Source: Bacteroidota bacterium (GTDB taxonomy: Bacteria; Bacteroidota; Bacteroidia; Chitinophagales; Saprospiraceae). Taken from it: 14,371 bases of DNA. The notes beneath the pieces are model-generated. The model made no database searches, was not told where the DNA came from, and saw nothing but the letters and a program-made list of their open reading frames with translations. Positions 1 to 6,576 of the stretch are shown piece by piece. Location of the stretch: NCBI GenBank assembly GCA_024277695.1, contig JAJRUR010000265.1, positions 1-14,371 on the forward strand. The letters are read 5' to 3'. How positions within the stretch are numbered: the stretch's first letter is position 1; every line of letters begins with the position of its first letter. Made by a program: the position numbers and the translations under genes.

Positions 1-345
1 CATACGTTGCATACAATTCAGGACTAATCGCTCAGCTTTTAGAAGTGCTCTACTGTCACAGTGTACGACAAAAGCTATATCACCATGGTCCACATCTGTA
101 CCATCTTTGATCAAGCGCTCAAACTCTACATCCGGATCTACCAGCTCAAAAATCATCTGCGCCAAGTCCACACCTGCGAGTACACCTACATCCTTGACCA
201 TTAAGCGCGCTGTCGAACTAAAATCTGCAGGAATACATGCATTAGAAGTATGATCTCCTTCTTGTACATCTTCGTGTAGTGCCTCATTGATGAACTGTAA
301 AAGGCGAAAAGTGTCGGGGGGTAATACCTTGAGCTTTGAAAACAT
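1..345 (-). CDS. nadC: Quinolinate phosphoribosyltransferase (nicotinate-nucleotide pyrophosphorylase, carboxylating), N-terminal part, truncated by the window edge
   Basis: I translated the reverse strand from the ATG at 345-343. It gives 115 codons that stay open to base 1, so the 3' part (roughly 60% of a typical 280-290 residue NadC) is missing. Family landmarks are clear. There is an N-terminal E-D-x3-GDHTS segment at about residues 26-33, then LMVKDVGVLAGVDLAQMIF at about 48-66, a VDPDVEFE stretch followed by a D-G-T-D-V-x-H-G-D turn, and the helix LLKAERLVLNCMQRM at 101-115, which leads into the phosphoribosyl-binding barrel. NadC condenses quinolinate with PRPP to give nicotinate mononucleotide, CO2 and pyrophosphate in cytosolic de novo NAD synthesis. 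No in-frame ATG lies upstream. There is no Shine-Dalgarno sequence, but an own promoter is visible at 400-430. nadA and nadB are not in the window. Confidence 0.93.
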   Translation of the reverse strand, partial: MFSKLKVLPPDTFRLLQFINEALHEDVQEGDHTSNACIPADFSSTARLMVKDVGVLAGVDLAQMIFELVDPDVEFERLIKDGTDVDHGDIAFVVHCDSRALLKAERLVLNCMQRM

Positions 346-399
346 ATGAATATGATGATTTTTGTAATACGAAAAAGAAATACATTATCCTAAATGATG

Positions 400-430
400 C
401 AAATAAAGTCTATTTTTGGGAAAGAATCAA
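400..430 (-). promoter_or_regulatory. Candidate nadC promoter (Bacteroidota -33/-7 type)
   Basis: Read on the minus strand, TTG (complement of 428-430) is followed by a 20-bp spacer and TTTATTTG (complement of 400-407). The latter matches the Bacteroidota -7 consensus TAnnTTTG at all but one position. The predicted start of transcription near 394 would give nadC a leader of about 50 nt. This separates nadC from the exporter gene that ends at 473. The call rests on motif and spacing only. Confidence 0.5.
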
Positions 431-472
431 GAGGGCTTTGAGCCGATGCCAAATAAATAGAATATAAAACTT

Positions 473-2734
473 TTATGGTGCCCGGAAAAATCTGCGTAGT
501 AAGATCGGTAAGAGCATCAAATCTGCCACTAAGGCCGAGACAAGACTAAAACTCAACAAGATACCAATTGCAAAACTGGGAGGATGCTCTGAAAATAACA
601 ATACCATAAATCCAAAAAACAAAAGTATCGTAGTGATGACAATCGCCTTGCCGGTCTCTAAGAATGTCACACGGATAGATTGTTCGACATTTTGGGTCCG
701 GTCAAAACTGATCTTAAATTTGCTCAAAAAGTGGATCGAATCATCTACAGCTATTCCAAAAGTAATTGCAAAAATAATCGATATCCCCGCTTCCAGTTCG
801 ATGCCTAGATAACCCAATGCCGCAGCAGTAAAAAGTAGAGGAATTATATTCGGGACGAGCGAAATAATAATCAGCCTGGGATCTCTAAATAATAACATCA
901 TCAAAAAACTTACTATAGCTATGGCCAAAATCAGTCCATAAAAAAGTCCGCGAACTACATAGCGACTATTTCTGTCCAAGAGATATCCGGACCCCGTTTG
1001 TCTAAAATGGAGTCCCTCTAATAAAATGTTTTGCTCTATCCACTGATCTATTTGTTCGCCTAGTTCGATTAATCCCTCGGAGCCTATATCTCGAAAATAG
1101 ACAGTAAGGCGCAGTTTGTTCTTACTGCGGTTGATGAGTATGCCCTGAGCAGGATTGTTGTACTTGGATAGTTGGCGCTTATAGAGTTCAAAACTTTTTT
1201 TATCCTCCGGAAAGCGATAATACTCTTTTTTATTACTGTGATATGCTCGGTTCAATGTGCGATACATGTCATTGATCGAGTAGCTGGTGATAACAGCAGG
1301 AATCGTAGAAAGATATTTTTCGAGCCGATCTACTTGTTGTAAAATCTCCATCTGGTTAATCGGTCGATCATCATCGGTAGATATGGCGATCTGTATGGGC
1401 TTGAAGCCAGCAAGATTTTTTTCAAAATATTTGTAATCCAATGCGATTTTATGGTGTCGCGGCAAGTTGTTTTCTAAAAGAAAATTTGTATTAATCTTAT
1501 AGATACCTACTGAAGCTAACAGGATAAAGAATAGTGTACACCGGATGATTATGGAATCTCTTTGGATGGTAAAATGATACAATTTGTCGAGCAAGTCCGT
1601 CCACTTTTGTTGATATCGGTCAGTCTTGATGAGTCGATGTTGTGGTATAATTGTAAGGATCGGCACGGTAAAACTGATGACAACGATATATGCTATCATC
1701 ACACCAATAGCAGAGTTTATCCCAAAATCTTGAATGGGATATATACGACTCGTCACCAATGAAAAGTATCCGATCGCAGTGGTCAGAGAAGTAAATAAGG
1801 TAGCCAGTCCGATTTGCCGTAAGGCAGTAGATGCTGCTTGGTGTCGTGAAAATCCTTTGCGCAATTCGTCCACATATTTGGTAGTGATATGTATTACGTC
1901 CGATGTCCCCACAATCACCATGAGCAATGGATATAAGGCAGAAAGGATATGCAGTTCACGCCCAAAAAGAGCCAAAAATCCCAAAAAAATAATAAACCCC
2001 ACAGCAACACTCAGGATGACTACTATCAAGCCACCCACTCTTCTGAAAAGAAGGAAGATGATAGCGCTTATCAAGGTACCACTGATGATTGTGGTTTTTT
2101 TTAGTTCATTTTTTTGCAAGGCTACCATCTCTCGTTGAAAATAGGGCCGCCCTAAATAGTATGCTCCCTTGAGGGGTATTTCTGCTATGTATTGTTCTAC
2201 GGTTTGCATGAGCCTGACGGACTGTTCGAGTCCAAAATTGTCCTTGAGCAATAGGCGTACTATGAGGGCATTCGTGTCTTTAGTGATATATTGACCATGG
2301 AGTTTAGGATTATTCAATATCGCCTTTTTGTCGCTTTGGTATTGGCTCGGATTATCACGATGTAGGTAGGGTATCGTGGTGAGCCCAAAGGGTGTTTTGA
2401 CAGGATAAGACATGGTGGTCAGCGCATAAACGGCTTCTACATCCTGCCACTTTTTTGCCTTTTGGACAAATCGGTGGACATCTGCAAGATAGGTCGAATC
2501 AAAAATACTGTCTTTGGCTTCGAGTGCGATAAATAAAAATCCATCGTCCTTTTTAAAATCTTGAGCAAAGTTTTTATAAAACTCGAGTTCTTCATCTCCT
2601 TGAGGAAATAACTGCTCTAACTCGAAAGAGAAGTGTAGTTGATCGATTATCGACAGACTGGCAATCGCTAGGATGACCCACCCTGATATAAAACCAAGAC
2701 GGGACTTGAGCATCTTTTTTATGAGCCATTCCAT
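473..2734 (-). CDS. RND-superfamily (MMPL/SSD-type) inner-membrane exporter
   Basis: This is a 753-residue membrane protein with the duplicated RND layout. There is one TM helix near residues 13-30, a large periplasmic loop, a bundle of about five helices, then a second copy of the same pattern ending at the C-terminus. The first bundle carries a GTSDVIHITTKYVDELRKG segment (D near residue 276). The second carries FAITFGIAVDDSIHFLSKF (DD near residue 663). These acidic residues in TM4 and TM10 are where the family couples transport to protons. It resembles the 'predicted exporters of the RND superfamily' (COG1033, related to HpnN and MMPL) rather than AcrB, which is over 1000 residues long. 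No periplasmic adaptor or outer-membrane factor gene is adjacent, so the substrate cannot be read; lipids or hydrophobic molecules are typical of relatives. I chose the ATG at 2734. The frame extends upstream to a GTG at 2764, but those ten residues look unlike the family. The gene lies 85 nt after rplI with no visible promoter between them, so read-through from the ribosomal operon is plausible. Confidence 0.88.
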   Translation of the reverse strand: MEWLIKKMLKSRLGFISGWVILAIASLSIIDQLHFSFELEQLFPQGDEELEFYKNFAQDFKKDDGFLFIALEAKDSIFDSTYLADVHRFVQKAKKWQDVEAVYALTTMSYPVKTPFGLTTIPYLHRDNPSQYQSDKKAILNNPKLHGQYITKDTNALIVRLLLKDNFGLEQSVRLMQTVEQYIAEIPLKGAYYLGRPYFQREMVALQKNELKKTTIISGTLISAIIFLLFRRVGGLIVVILSVAVGFIIFLGFLALFGRELHILSALYPLLMVIVGTSDVIHITTKYVDELRKGFSRHQAASTALRQIGLATLFTSLTTAIGYFSLVTSRIYPIQDFGINSAIGVMIAYIVVISFTVPILTIIPQHRLIKTDRYQQKWTDLLDKLYHFTIQRDSIIIRCTLFFILLASVGIYKINTNFLLENNLPRHHKIALDYKYFEKNLAGFKPIQIAISTDDDRPINQMEILQQVDRLEKYLSTIPAVITSYSINDMYRTLNRAYHSNKKEYYRFPEDKKSFELYKRQLSKYNNPAQGILINRSKNKLRLTVYFRDIGSEGLIELGEQIDQWIEQNILLEGLHFRQTGSGYLLDRNSRYVVRGLFYGLILAIAIVSFLMMLLFRDPRLIIISLVPNIIPLLFTAAALGYLGIELEAGISIIFAITFGIAVDDSIHFLSKFKISFDRTQNVEQSIRVTFLETGKAIVITTILLFFGFMVLLFSEHPPSFAIGILLSFSLVSALVADLMLLPILLRRFFRAP

Positions 2735-2819
2735 AGGCTTACAAAGGAATAAAAAAAATCCCACTTGATGATCACAAGCAGGATTTAGTAACTTATAGTT
2801 CTATTATAATAGTACTTAA

Positions 2820-3266
2820 CTATTCTTTGATGACTTCAAAATCTACTTTGGCTTGAACATCCGGATGTAGATCCAGCGTAGCTGTATAGCTACCGAGGAC
2901 TTTTATTTCTTCTTCGATGATTACTCGACGGCGTTCGATCTCGATATCAAACTGATCTTTAATCGCTTGCGCAAGTTGGACATTGGTTACCGATCCAAAG
3001 ATTTTATCCGTAGTTCCTGTTTTTGCTCCGATTTTTAATACTTTACCTTCTAGTTGTTCGGCGATCTGTTTAAATTCGTCGATACGGGCCAAGCGATCAG
3101 CTTCTTCGCGTTGTTTGATAGCTTGGAGTTTTTGTTTATTGGTTGAGTTGGCGATTAAAGCCATTCCTTGAGGTATCAAATAATTGCGCCCGTATCCATT
3201 TTTGACAGTGACCAAGTCGTGTCGATATCCTAATCGGTCGATATCCTTGAGCAGTATGACTTCCAT
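2820..3266 (-). CDS. rplI: 50S ribosomal protein bL9
   Basis: This 148-residue protein has the complete bL9 layout. The N-terminal rRNA-binding domain starts MEVILLKDIDRLGYRHDLV and contains the signature VKNGYGRNYLIPQGMA at about residues 21-36. A long charged connecting helix covers about 41-75. The C-terminal domain includes KTGTTDKIFGSVTN and a LGSYTATLDLHPDVQAKV strand-turn near the end. The length matches the family norm of about 150. bL9 binds domain V of 23S rRNA at the base of the L1 stalk and extends away from the 50S subunit. It is the last gene of rpsF-rpsR-rplI, 28 nt after rpsR. The bases before the ATG are A/T-rich with no Shine-Dalgarno. Confidence 0.98.
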   Translation of the reverse strand: MEVILLKDIDRLGYRHDLVTVKNGYGRNYLIPQGMALIANSTNKQKLQAIKQREEADRLARIDEFKQIAEQLEGKVLKIGAKTGTTDKIFGSVTNVQLAQAIKDQFDIEIERRRVIIEEEIKVLGSYTATLDLHPDVQAKVDFEVIKE

Positions 3267-3294
3267 AATTATAATTTTATAACGATGATATAAT

Positions 3295-3561
3295 TTATTT
3301 TAAAAGGTCTGTAACATAGGGCAGGATAGCCAGATGTCTGGCTCTTTTTACAGCACTGGCCACTTTGCGTTGATACTTGAGTGATGTACCTGTAATGCGT
3401 CGTGGTAAAAGTTTGCCCTGAGGATTGATAAACTGGAGCAAGAAATCTGCATCTTTATAATCAATGTATTTTATACCATATTTTTTGAATCGGCAGTACT
3501 TCTGTCTATTTTTACCGATATTGGGGTTGGTCAAGAATTTTATATCTTTATTGACAGCCAT
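3295..3561 (-). CDS. rpsR: 30S ribosomal protein bS18
   Basis: This 88-residue protein has the usual bS18 features. There is a basic N-terminal segment, the KYCRFKKYGIKYIDYKDADFL core at about 21-41 with a single cysteine, and the helix-turn signature QGKLLPRRITGTSLKYQRKV at about 48-67, followed by AVKRARHLAILPY. bS18 forms a heterodimer with bS6 and binds the central domain of 16S rRNA on the platform. In structures of Flavobacterium johnsoniae ribosomes, bS18, bS6 and bS21 hold the 16S 3' tail and hide the anti-Shine-Dalgarno. That agrees with the lack of such sequences throughout this window. It is the middle gene of the operon, 41 nt after rpsF and 28 nt before rplI. Confidence 0.98.
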   Translation of the reverse strand: MAVNKDIKFLTNPNIGKNRQKYCRFKKYGIKYIDYKDADFLLQFINPQGKLLPRRITGTSLKYQRKVASAVKRARHLAILPYVTDLLK

Positions 3562-3602
3562 AAAATTTATGTTTTTAATAAGTTATGTAAAAAATTAAGG
3601 AG

Positions 3603-4070
3603 CTACTCTTCTTCAGAACTAGTCAGAGCAGCATCTGCAGCAACAGCTGTTTTGGCAGCATGTTCAGCTCTGGAAGCCTCTAATCGCGCTTTTTCCTCAG
3701 CTTCTTTTTCTTCTTTCTTCTTGACTTTTCCGATGAGTCCGGCACGTTTGTCTTGATTGTACTTGATTCCGAATTTATCAAGTTTTACGGTTAAGAATCG
3801 CATAATCCGCTCGTCACGACGTAGCGCTAACTCTACTTTGTTGATAAAGTCACTGCTTTGGTTTTCTACCTCGATACATCGATACATACCGGAAGTGCGC
3901 TTTTTGATCGGATAGGCTAACTGCCTTAGACCCATATTTTCGTTATGGACGATCTTACAACCTTCTTTGATGAGGTGCTTTTCATAGGTGCTTGCCGCAT
4001 CTTCTATCTCTTCAGAAGACAAGACAGGGTCTATGATAAAAGTAATTTCATAATTCCGCATTGGATACAT
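3603..4070 (-). CDS. rpsF: 30S ribosomal protein bS6 with charged C-terminal tail
   Basis: The first ~100 residues form the bS6 ferredoxin-like domain. It has strand MRNYEITFIIDPVLSSEE, the helix with YEKHLIKEGCKI, the GLRQLAYPIKKRTSGMYRCI strand pair, and ALRRDERIMRFLTVKL. These surfaces bind bS18 and 16S rRNA. From about residue 112 there is a tail of some 40 residues made almost only of K, E, A and R and ending in SSEEE. It is longer than the compact E. coli protein core, and variable acidic or charged tails are common in bS6. Two ATGs compete, at 4070 and 4061. I kept 4070 because it follows an A-rich stretch with A at -3, while 4061 gives the more canonical MRNYE start. This is the first gene of the rpsF-rpsR-rplI operon, and a likely autoregulatory hairpin lies in its leader. 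Confidence 0.97.
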   Translation of the reverse strand: MYPMRNYEITFIIDPVLSSEEIEDAASTYEKHLIKEGCKIVHNENMGLRQLAYPIKKRTSGMYRCIEVENQSSDFINKVELALRRDERIMRFLTVKLDKFGIKYNQDKRAGLIGKVKKKEEKEAEEKARLEASRAEHAAKTAVAADAALTSSEEE

Positions 4071-4090
4071 TTTTTATGCAGCCTATAGCC

Positions 4091-4125
4091 TTTGTTATCG
4101 CTTGACTATAAGCACGGTGAACAAA
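4091..4125 (-). promoter_or_regulatory. Candidate S6:S18-binding autoregulatory leader RNA hairpin of rpsF
   Basis: On the minus strand, a lower stem UUUGUU/AACAAA (6 bp; complement of 4120-4125 with 4091-4096) opens into an asymmetric internal loop, CACCG on the 5' side and AU on the 3' side. An upper stem UGCUU/AAGCG (ends in a U·G pair) with a six-base loop follows. The element ends 20 nt before the rpsF ATG. Known S6:S18 mRNA leader motifs show a single-stranded CCG flanked by two helices, copying the bS6:bS18 site on 16S rRNA, so bS6:bS18 can repress its own operon. The fold and the CCG placement are seen here; binding is inferred. Confidence 0.66.
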
Positions 4126-4134
4126 TTTGGAGCG

Positions 4135-4142
4135 CAAAGGTA
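4135..4142 (-). promoter_or_regulatory. -7 promoter element of the rpsF operon
   Basis: The minus strand reads TACCTTTG, an exact match to the Bacteroidota -7 consensus TAnnTTTG. No clean TTG lies at the usual -33 spacing. Transcription would begin near 4129, giving a leader of about 60 nt that contains the whole S6:S18-like hairpin at 4091-4125. That placement is what such a regulator requires. Confidence 0.6.
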
Positions 4143-4393
4143 TAATTATTTTCCAAATAGCACTAATAAGAGTGTATAAAATGTTTTTAATGTCATTTTT
4201 TGGCTTACAGTCCGGCATGCTTGCGCCGGGCGCAACTGCAGGGTATGGATTGGGCGTATTGTAGCTTATATGAAGTGTACTCTTGAACTGTTCCGGAAAA
4301 ATTATATGATATTATGAAAAATTACTTATATGTAAACCATTAAAATAAAGATATTTATGGAATTTGCTTGTGTATCTCTACTGCAATGTTGAC
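4143..4393. other. Non-coding interval between hutU and the rpsF promoter, with a GC-rich nested palindrome
   Basis: No credible gene lies here. Most of the interval is AT-rich, but 4205-4260 is conspicuously GC-rich. It contains TTGCGCC-G-GGCGCAA (4221-4235), a perfect 7-bp inverted repeat around one base. Overlapping it is CCGGC (4212-4216) paired with GCCGG (4225-4229). The two pairings exclude each other. No T-run follows on either strand, so it is not an ordinary intrinsic terminator for hutU. It could be a dispersed intergenic repeat unit, a protein-binding palindrome or part of a small RNA. Nothing in the window repeats it. Confidence 0.5.
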
Positions 4394-6430
4394 TCAAAAA
4401 AGTCCATCTAAATAAACATCCTCGACTATTTCAGGTAGTGTGATCTTTAGTTTTTGATCCTGCTCCATTTCTTTTTGAGCTGTCGAGATAGCATGGGGGT
4501 TTCTAGCCCAAGCTCTTCGCGCAATTCCGTTATTGACATCCCAAGACAGCATCAGTTTCAGCCTTCGATCAGCAGCAGCACTGCCATCTAATACCAAACC
4601 AAATCCTCCGTTGATGGCCTCTCCCCATCCGGTGCCGCCCCCATTATGTATTGATACCCAAGTAGCTCCTCTAAAGGCATCACCGATGACATTGTGTATG
4701 GCCATATCAGCGGTAAACATCGATCCATCGTAGATATTGGCTGTCTCTCGATACGGCGAGTCGGTACCACTTACATCATGGTGATCTCTTCCTAAAACGA
4801 CAGGGGCTTTGAGTTCTCCATTGGCTATAGCCTGATTAAATGCTTGTGCTATGAGGATTCTGCCTCGAGCATCTGCGTACAAAATACGAGATTTGGAACC
4901 TACGATGGGTATGTTTTGGTTGGCTTGACGAATCCAGTTTAGATTGTCCGTGAGTTGTGGTTTGATCTCAGATGGAGCATCCAAAAGCATCCGCTCGATT
5001 ACTTGCTCGGCTATGCTATCCGTTTTGTCGAGGTCGGATTTTTCTCCGGAAGTACATATCCACCTAAATGGTCCGAAGCCATAATCAAAACACATCGGCC
5101 CCATAATGTCTTCGACGTAGGATGGATATTTGTAGAGTTTTTTGTTTGGAGTCTTCCAGATATCGGCATCTGCATTGCCGGCTTCTTTTAAGAAGGCATT
5201 GCCATAATCCCAAAAATACATGCCGCGATCTGTCATTGTATTGATCGCGATGACGTGCCTTCTCAGTGTCTTTTGGACTGCACGTTTGAATGCCTTTCGG
5301 TCTTTTGCGAGTAGCTCTTGTGCCTCTTTGTAGCTATATCCTACGGGACAATAGCCCATATCATCAGCATTGTGCAGCGAGGTCTGATCAGAACCGAGGT
5401 CGATGCGTATGTCATGCTCGACCAAATGCTCCCATAGCTCTACTACATTACCACTATATACTAAACAGATGGCTTCTGCAGCAGACCTCGATTGTTCCAT
5501 TTGTTCGATGAGTAGATCAAGTTGATCGTATACATTTTGTTTGGAGATATAGCCGTCAGCTATACGCTGTTCGATGGCTTTGGGATCCACTTCAGCGATG
5601 ATGGTAACAGCACCGGTGATGCGTCCTGCGATAGACTGCGCACCGGACATCCCTCCGAGTCCCGAACTTACAAAAACTTTGGATCGAAGATCATTACCCA
5701 GCGATCGGAGTCTTCCTGCATTGAGTAGTGTGATTGTGGTTCCGTGCACTATCCCCTGTGGGCCTATGTACATAAAGGATCCTGCGGTCATCTGTCCGTA
5801 CTGAGTGACCCCGAGAGCGTTGTATTTATTCCAGTCATCTTTGGAAGAGTAGTTGGGGATCATCATGCCGTTAGTGACTACCACTCTGGGAGCATCGCGA
5901 TGTGAGGGAAATAAGCCTAGAGGATGTCCTGAATATAAGACGAGGGTTTGTTCTTCAGTCATCTCCGACAGGTATTTCATCACTAAACGATACTGTGCCC
6001 AATTTTGAAAAACAGCGCCATTGCCACCATAAGTGATCAGTTCGTGTGGATGCTTTGCTACCAAGGGGTCAAGATTATTTTGGATCATCAGCATGATGGC
6101 AGCTGCCTCAAGACAACGTGCCGGATATTCCTCGATGGGACGTGCATACATAGTATAGCTCGGCCTATAACGGTGCATATAGATACGACCGTAATTTTTG
6201 AGCTCCTCGGCAAATTCTTTACTTAGCCGCTCGTGTAAGTGTTTGGGGAAATACCGAAGTGCATTGCGTACGGCTAACTTCTTTTCTTCATAGCTCAGGA
6301 TATGATCTATAATCCGACGTGGTGCATGACTGACCTTATCATCTCGTGTAGGCATTTCGGGCAATTCTTGCGGAATACCTTCTGCTATGAGCTTACGCAA
6401 TGGATCAAGTGTTGATTTTTTATTGGACAT
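4394..6430 (-). CDS. hutU: Urocanate hydratase (urocanase), long form
   Basis: HutU adds water to urocanate to give 4-imidazolone-5-propionate, the second step of histidine breakdown, using tightly bound NAD+ as electrophile. Landmarks, in order: TYGGNGAVFQNWAQ, SGHPLGLFPSHRDAPRVVVT, TAGSFMYIGPQGIVHGT, SGLGGMSGAQ (NAD-binding turn), DLGSDQTSLHN, FGPFRWICTSG with the active-site cysteine at about residue 459, and RDHHDVSGTDSPYRE, with GATWVSIHNGGGTGWGEAIN near the C-terminus. At 678 residues it matches the ~676-residue form known from animals and many Bacteroidota, not the ~555-residue Pseudomonas/Bacillus form. The frame extends to 6526, but the extra 32 residues are unlike the family and overlap a perfect -7 promoter element at 6453-6460, so I start at the ATG at 6430. 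No hutH, hutI or hutG is adjacent. It is divergent from gldB. Confidence 0.96.
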   Translation of the reverse strand: MSNKKSTLDPLRKLIAEGIPQELPEMPTRDDKVSHAPRRIIDHILSYEEKKLAVRNALRYFPKHLHERLSKEFAEELKNYGRIYMHRYRPSYTMYARPIEEYPARCLEAAAIMLMIQNNLDPLVAKHPHELITYGGNGAVFQNWAQYRLVMKYLSEMTEEQTLVLYSGHPLGLFPSHRDAPRVVVTNGMMIPNYSSKDDWNKYNALGVTQYGQMTAGSFMYIGPQGIVHGTTITLLNAGRLRSLGNDLRSKVFVSSGLGGMSGAQSIAGRITGAVTIIAEVDPKAIEQRIADGYISKQNVYDQLDLLIEQMEQSRSAAEAICLVYSGNVVELWEHLVEHDIRIDLGSDQTSLHNADDMGYCPVGYSYKEAQELLAKDRKAFKRAVQKTLRRHVIAINTMTDRGMYFWDYGNAFLKEAGNADADIWKTPNKKLYKYPSYVEDIMGPMCFDYGFGPFRWICTSGEKSDLDKTDSIAEQVIERMLLDAPSEIKPQLTDNLNWIRQANQNIPIVGSKSRILYADARGRILIAQAFNQAIANGELKAPVVLGRDHHDVSGTDSPYRETANIYDGSMFTADMAIHNVIGDAFRGATWVSIHNGGGTGWGEAINGGFGLVLDGSAAADRRLKLMLSWDVNNGIARRAWARNPHAISTAQKEMEQDQKLKITLPEIVEDVYLDGLF

Positions 6431-6452
6431 ATCTGAGCTTTCTATACAAGGA

Positions 6453-6460
6453 CAAATATA
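6453..6460 (-). promoter_or_regulatory. -7 promoter element of hutU
   Basis: The minus strand reads TATATTTG, an exact TAnnTTTG match. Transcription would start near 6447, about 17 nt before the ATG at 6430. This supports that start over the upstream in-frame ATG at 6526. No good -33 TTG is visible at the usual distance. Confidence 0.6.
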
Positions 6461-6538
6461 CTTTTTTTCGCAGCTCTCAGGGATTCGGATTGATTTTTTA
6501 CACGGGAGATTATTGAGCCAAATCACCTCCGGACATTT

Positions 6539-6571
6539 TTGCAGACTAATCTTAAAATTGCATTAAATTTG
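6539..6571 (+). promoter_or_regulatory. gldB promoter (TTG - 22 bp - TAAATTTG)
   Basis: TAAATTTG at 6564-6571 is an exact match to the Bacteroidota -7 element, with TTG at 6539-6541, 22 bp upstream, as a possible -33 element. The ATG of gldB begins at 6577, five bases past the element. Transcription would therefore start at or within a few bases of the start codon, which suggests a leaderless or nearly leaderless mRNA. The promoter is divergent from that of hutU about 105 bp away. Confidence 0.62.
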
Positions 6572-6576
6572 TGTGC

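Noticed and set aside
1562..2138. Plus-strand open frames inside the RND exporter gene.
   Set aside because: They lie opposite a strongly supported coding sequence and have no family resemblance, so they are shadows.
4533..6226. Several open frames opposite or out of frame within hutU.
   Set aside because: All fall inside a fully conserved urocanase and show no domain or signal features.
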